Source: an uncultured Chthoniobacterales bacterium
GTDB lineage: Bacteria > Verrucomicrobiota > Verrucomicrobiia > Chthoniobacterales > CAKUMP01
Assembly (NCBI GenBank): GCA_934667795.1
Contig: CAKUMP010000072.1
Coordinates: 1 to 9,791, forward strand
Direction of reading: 5' to 3'
DNA length: 9,791 nucleotides
Shown: positions 7,313 to 9,791 of the stretch, in pieces
Layout: each line of letters opens with the position of its first letter
How positions within the stretch are numbered: the first letter of the stretch is position 1
Position numbers and translations under genes: made by a program
The notes under the pieces: model-generated
The model's database searches: none
Told to the model about the DNA's origin: nothing
The model's input: only the letters and a program-made list of their open reading frames with translations

Positions 7313-8551
7313 GTGAAATTGTTTTGCCTTTCTATGAATCAAAAAACTTTAAGCAAGTTTAGATGCCGTGCGAATGAGAGTGGAGACGTGCTGTTGAGTT
7401 TTTATCTTGCGACAGAAATTTTTAAAAAAGCTCAGGATGGCATGCCGTTGTGTATTCGTATCTGGCGTAAAGAAACGCCCGGATTTGTTTTTAATCGGGA
7501 TTATGAAGAATATTTTGATGGGATTTTAATAGAAGGTACCAAAGTGATTTTTGAGGGCAGCCTTCCAGCCATCAATCAAAGGAAATTTGAGTATCTGGAT
7601 CAAACGGCGGATACAGGTTGCACGTATGCTTATTGGGTTTCAATTGACGAACATCCTGTTGGTCCAGTCGTGCTTAAGGTCAGAGATCGTGAGGTATGGT
7701 GGCCATATGAAGTTTTAAAAAAACGGTTGTTTAAACTTGCAGAACAGTATCCGGATGTTGTGGACGTACAAAATTATATGCATACGACACAAAAACGTCC
7801 TATACCCGGCATTCAGGTTGGAAATCAGAAACGGCGTATTGCTTTTATCGGAGCAATTCATGCAGGAGAATCGGGTCCGGAATTAATTGTTCCTATCCTG
7901 GAGAAGCTGGTGATGAATCATCAGAAAGAGCTGAGTCAGGTTGGCGTGGTCGCGATTCCTTCCGTAAATATCGATGAGCGAGAAAGACAAGTACAGGGGA
8001 CGCCATGGTATTTAAGAACAAACTCAAATCGAGTGGATCTAAACCGAAATTTTCCCGCGGAATGGGAAACAGTGGGGTATGAATATGGGTTGATATCTTC
8101 GGATCCTGACGCCATGACTTATCGCGGTCCGTTTCCGGCATCTGAAGATGAAACCCGGGCAGTGATGCAATTTATGGAACAGGTTCAACCATTGGGCGTG
8201 TTTTCTTTTCATTGTCTGGCAAGTATTTGTTCGCCTGTTTTTTTAACGTCCAAATTTGCCAAGGAGGATATTTTATTTGCGGAAAAATGTCGGGCTCTGC
8301 TGGAACCCTATACAAATGGGTTTTATGGGACAGCGAAAGAGGTTGCTTTAAAGTATGCAAGTAGTGCCGGCAGTCTTTCCCATTGGCTTTACGAAAGCAC
8401 GAATACTCCCTGTTTTGATCTTGAATGGGATGGGGATGAAAAAACCAAAGGTTGTATTACGGACCTGACAACACCGGAAATGTTGAATGTGTGCATGGAG
8501 GGACATTATCGTGGTGTTGTTAATGTGTTAAAAAGCCTTGCAGCTTCATAG
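7313..8551 (+). CDS. M14 family zinc carboxypeptidase with N-terminal Fn3-like domain
   Basis: This 412-residue protein has a complete set of M14 metallocarboxypeptidase signatures. HAGE (183-186) supplies zinc ligands His183 and Glu186. RTNSNRVDLNRNFP (235-248) supplies the substrate-binding Arg and the Asn244-Arg245 carboxylate clamp. SFH places the third zinc ligand at His300, SAGSLSHWLYES (351-362) matches the region of the specificity Tyr, and FDLEWD puts the catalytic base at Glu371. Residues about 15-130 form an Fn3-like beta domain ending in VGPVVLKVRDREVWW. There is no signal peptide, so it probably acts in the cytoplasm on an imported peptide, amino-acid amide or glycopeptide. The start is GTG 7313 (5 nt after the previous stop) or in-frame ATG 7334 (26 nt after); neither has a well-placed Shine-Dalgarno sequence. 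It is the last gene of the operon. Its final codons overlap the convergent ceramidase-like gene by 6 nt. Substrate specificity cannot be read. Confidence 0.9.
   Translation: MKLFCLSMNQKTLSKFRCRANESGDVLLSFYLATEIFKKAQDGMPLCIRIWRKETPGFVFNRDYEEYFDGILIEGTKVIFEGSLPAINQRKFEYLDQTADTGCTYAYWVSIDEHPVGPVVLKVRDREVWWPYEVLKKRLFKLAEQYPDVVDVQNYMHTTQKRPIPGIQVGNQKRRIAFIGAIHAGESGPELIVPILEKLVMNHQKELSQVGVVAIPSVNIDERERQVQGTPWYLRTNSNRVDLNRNFPAEWETVGYEYGLISSDPDAMTYRGPFPASEDETRAVMQFMEQVQPLGVFSFHCLASICSPVFLTSKFAKEDILFAEKCRALLEPYTNGFYGTAKEVALKYASSAGSLSHWLYESTNTPCFDLEWDGDEKTKGCITDLTTPEMLNVCMEGHYRGVVNVLKSLAAS
8546..8551. other. Convergent overlap of two stop codons
   Basis: The plus-strand carboxypeptidase ends with TAG at 8549-8551, and the minus-strand ceramidase-like gene ends with TGA read from 8548 to 8546. 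The coding regions therefore overlap by 6 nt tail to tail. I see no hairpin followed by a T-run on either strand nearby, so each transcript probably runs into the other gene unless a factor-dependent terminator acts. Confidence 0.9.
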
Positions 8552-9791
8552 CACCGTGTGCAGTTGTTGTTCAAGATGGCGTTGCATGATTTCAAAGCTG
8601 CCCGGAGCATAGGGCGTGACTCTGGACGCATAATGTTCGGGAGAATGCAGGGGCGCCGGGACGAGATAACCAAGGTTACGATTTGCGAGTGTGATAATAA
8701 AAAGAGGCGTGGTTTTACAGCAGTTTCGTAAATGTACCTGCATCGCAGAGTACACCTCATCCGCAATGGAAACGAGCGCGATGCCTCCCAGTTTTGCTGT
8801 CAGGCAAGGTCGGTCCGTTTCCTGACGATCCCCAATTGCTTCTCTACGAAGCTTGAGGCGATGATATCGTTCGGTGAGAGTACGATCCGTGGTCGCTCGT
8901 TGCGCTCGAATAATTTCATCTCTGCTGGGGAGGTCAGAAGAAACTGGCAAGGAAACATGAGAAGGGTGAATGCTCCATTCAGAAGGGAGAGAATCAGTGC
9001 GTGGGCGAATGTTCCATAACCCCAATGGGGCACCTGATTCTACAATTCCTTCAAATCCAAGTTCATTGCCAGGAGGAAGCATTTGATACCAGAGCGACAA
9101 TACAGAATGGGCAAGAACCAGTCCGGCATGTTCTGCAATTTGTAAATCGCCGGTATATTGTTGCCTGGCAGCAAGGTCTCCGGATGCGCCTTGAAGAAAC
9201 AGACAGGGAGCTTTAGTTTCTTTTTCTACCACTTCTCGCATACTGCCAATAAAGTCCGGAGAAATGGTCTTGTTTTGCCATGCCAGAATAGTGGGATGGC
9301 AGGCATAATTCACCAGGGTAGCGATGCAGCGTCCCGAAAAATCGCTGATTCGTCCCAGCAGAAGTGTTTGATCGACAGGGAGTGCAGGGTTCCAGCCGAC
9401 AACGGGGCGTCCATTGACATGTAACTCTCGGCTTGTTGCTAACGGACATGTGCCTGAGGTGGTTTCCAGTATGCCAGCAGTTAGATGCGTGCGTGCTTCT
9501 TGAAGAGCTTCCGTAATTTTTTGTGCGAGGTTTTCAAGGAAGGGAAGAATTTTGTCTCCCCCTTGCTGGTTGGAATCATGCGGACAAAAGGAGGGACCAG
9601 AATGGGTGTGACTTAATGCGAGAATGGTTTTTTCTGGAGAAAAACCGGCATCGGTTACTGCTTGAGCCAGAATCATTTCTTCTTCACGGGATCGCCACCA
9701 ACCGAGATCCAGGGCGACGATGGCTAACAAATCGTTTTCATCAAGATCTGTCATTACCAGAGCGGTAAGAGTCAGAGGTTGATGAATGGAC
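8546..9791 (-). CDS. Neutral/alkaline ceramidase-like hydrolase, N-terminus cut by window edge
   Basis: The frame is open to the right-hand edge. An internal Met codon lies at 9754-9752, but upstream codons read SIHQPLTLTALV, which fits the family's usual strand before a VALDLG-type segment, so the true start lies outside. At least 414 residues are visible. Numbered from that Met, the hallmark motifs of the neutral/alkaline non-lysosomal ceramidase N-terminal domain (PF04734-like) are SHTHSGP (48-54, metal-binding His), NYACHPT (149-155), SPDFIGSMR (165-173), FLQGASGD (186-193, nucleophile-loop region) and ITLANRNLGYLVP (354-366). True ceramidases are longer and carry an Ig-like C-terminal domain. 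This protein stops soon after the catalytic domain, like the many short PVC homologues whose substrate is unknown. It is probably a Zn-dependent amide hydrolase. Convergent orientation means it is not co-transcribed with the six plus-strand genes. Confidence 0.85.
   Translation of the reverse strand, partial: SIHQPLTLTALVMTDLDENDLLAIVALDLGWWRSREEEMILAQAVTDAGFSPEKTILALSHTHSGPSFCPHDSNQQGGDKILPFLENLAQKITEALQEARTHLTAGILETTSGTCPLATSRELHVNGRPVVGWNPALPVDQTLLLGRISDFSGRCIATLVNYACHPTILAWQNKTISPDFIGSMREVVEKETKAPCLFLQGASGDLAARQQYTGDLQIAEHAGLVLAHSVLSLWYQMLPPGNELGFEGIVESGAPLGLWNIRPRTDSLPSEWSIHPSHVSLPVSSDLPSRDEIIRAQRATTDRTLTERYHRLKLRREAIGDRQETDRPCLTAKLGGIALVSIADEVYSAMQVHLRNCCKTTPLFIITLANRNLGYLVPAPLHSPEHYASRVTPYAPGSFEIMQRHLEQQLHTVL

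Noticed and set aside
8500..8620. Bidirectional intrinsic terminator between the convergent genes
   Set aside because: I looked for a GC-rich hairpin flanked by A- and T-runs. Only weak, interrupted pairings were found (for example GCCTTG with CAAGATGGC), so none is called.
8732..9216. Plus-strand open frames of 71-95 codons opposite the ceramidase-like gene
   Set aside because: The minus strand carries all ceramidase-like motifs continuously. These frames have no domain or start signal of their own.

Overview
The window looks like chromosomal DNA from a free-living or gut-associated member of the Planctomycetota-Verrucomicrobiota-Lentisphaerota (PVC) group. Three things suggest this. One gene encodes a PEP-CTERM surface protein. 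Next to it is a prepilin-type protein with the H-X9-DG processing-associated motif, which is greatly expanded in these phyla. The surrounding genes encode large, multi-module carbohydrate-active and 'neutral ceramidase-like' proteins of a kind common there. Base composition is moderate, and no gene stands out as compositionally foreign. No phylogenetic marker is present, so the assignment is an inference. There are no tRNA, rRNA, CRISPR or insertion sequence signals.

Layout. Positions 1-154 are an AT-rich leader containing a 14-bp dyad and two TTGACA-like boxes. Six plus-strand genes follow with almost no space between them: (1) a secreted two-module beta-sandwich, carbohydrate-binding-like protein (155-1084); (2) a 1008-residue secreted protein with a CBM9-like N-terminus and a probable TIM-barrel glycosidase-like core (1081-4107); (3) a PEP-CTERM protein with a predicted beta-sandwich body (4112-4903); (4) a prepilin-type H-X9-DG protein (4907-5614); (5) a cytoplasmic toroid-plus-beta-sandwich protein resembling heparinase/alginate-lyase-type polysaccharide lyases (about 5616-7307); (6) a cytoplasmic M14 zinc carboxypeptidase with an Fn3-like N-terminal domain (7313-8551). 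Junctions are a 4-nt ATGA overlap, gaps of 4 and 3 nt, a near-abutting junction, and a gap of 5 or 26 nt. A single transcription unit of about 8.4 kb is therefore likely.

On the minus strand, a neutral/alkaline ceramidase-like hydrolase (8546 to beyond 9791) converges on the operon. Its stop codon lies inside the end of the carboxypeptidase gene, and its N-terminus is cut off by the window edge.

Working model (inference): the secreted or surface proteins (1-4) bind and open a complex glycan outside the cytoplasm. The cytoplasmic lyase-like protein and the carboxypeptidase then finish imported oligosaccharides that carry amide-linked amino acids or peptides. The nearby ceramidase-like amidase would fit an amide-bearing glycoconjugate, but the substrate cannot be read from the sequence.
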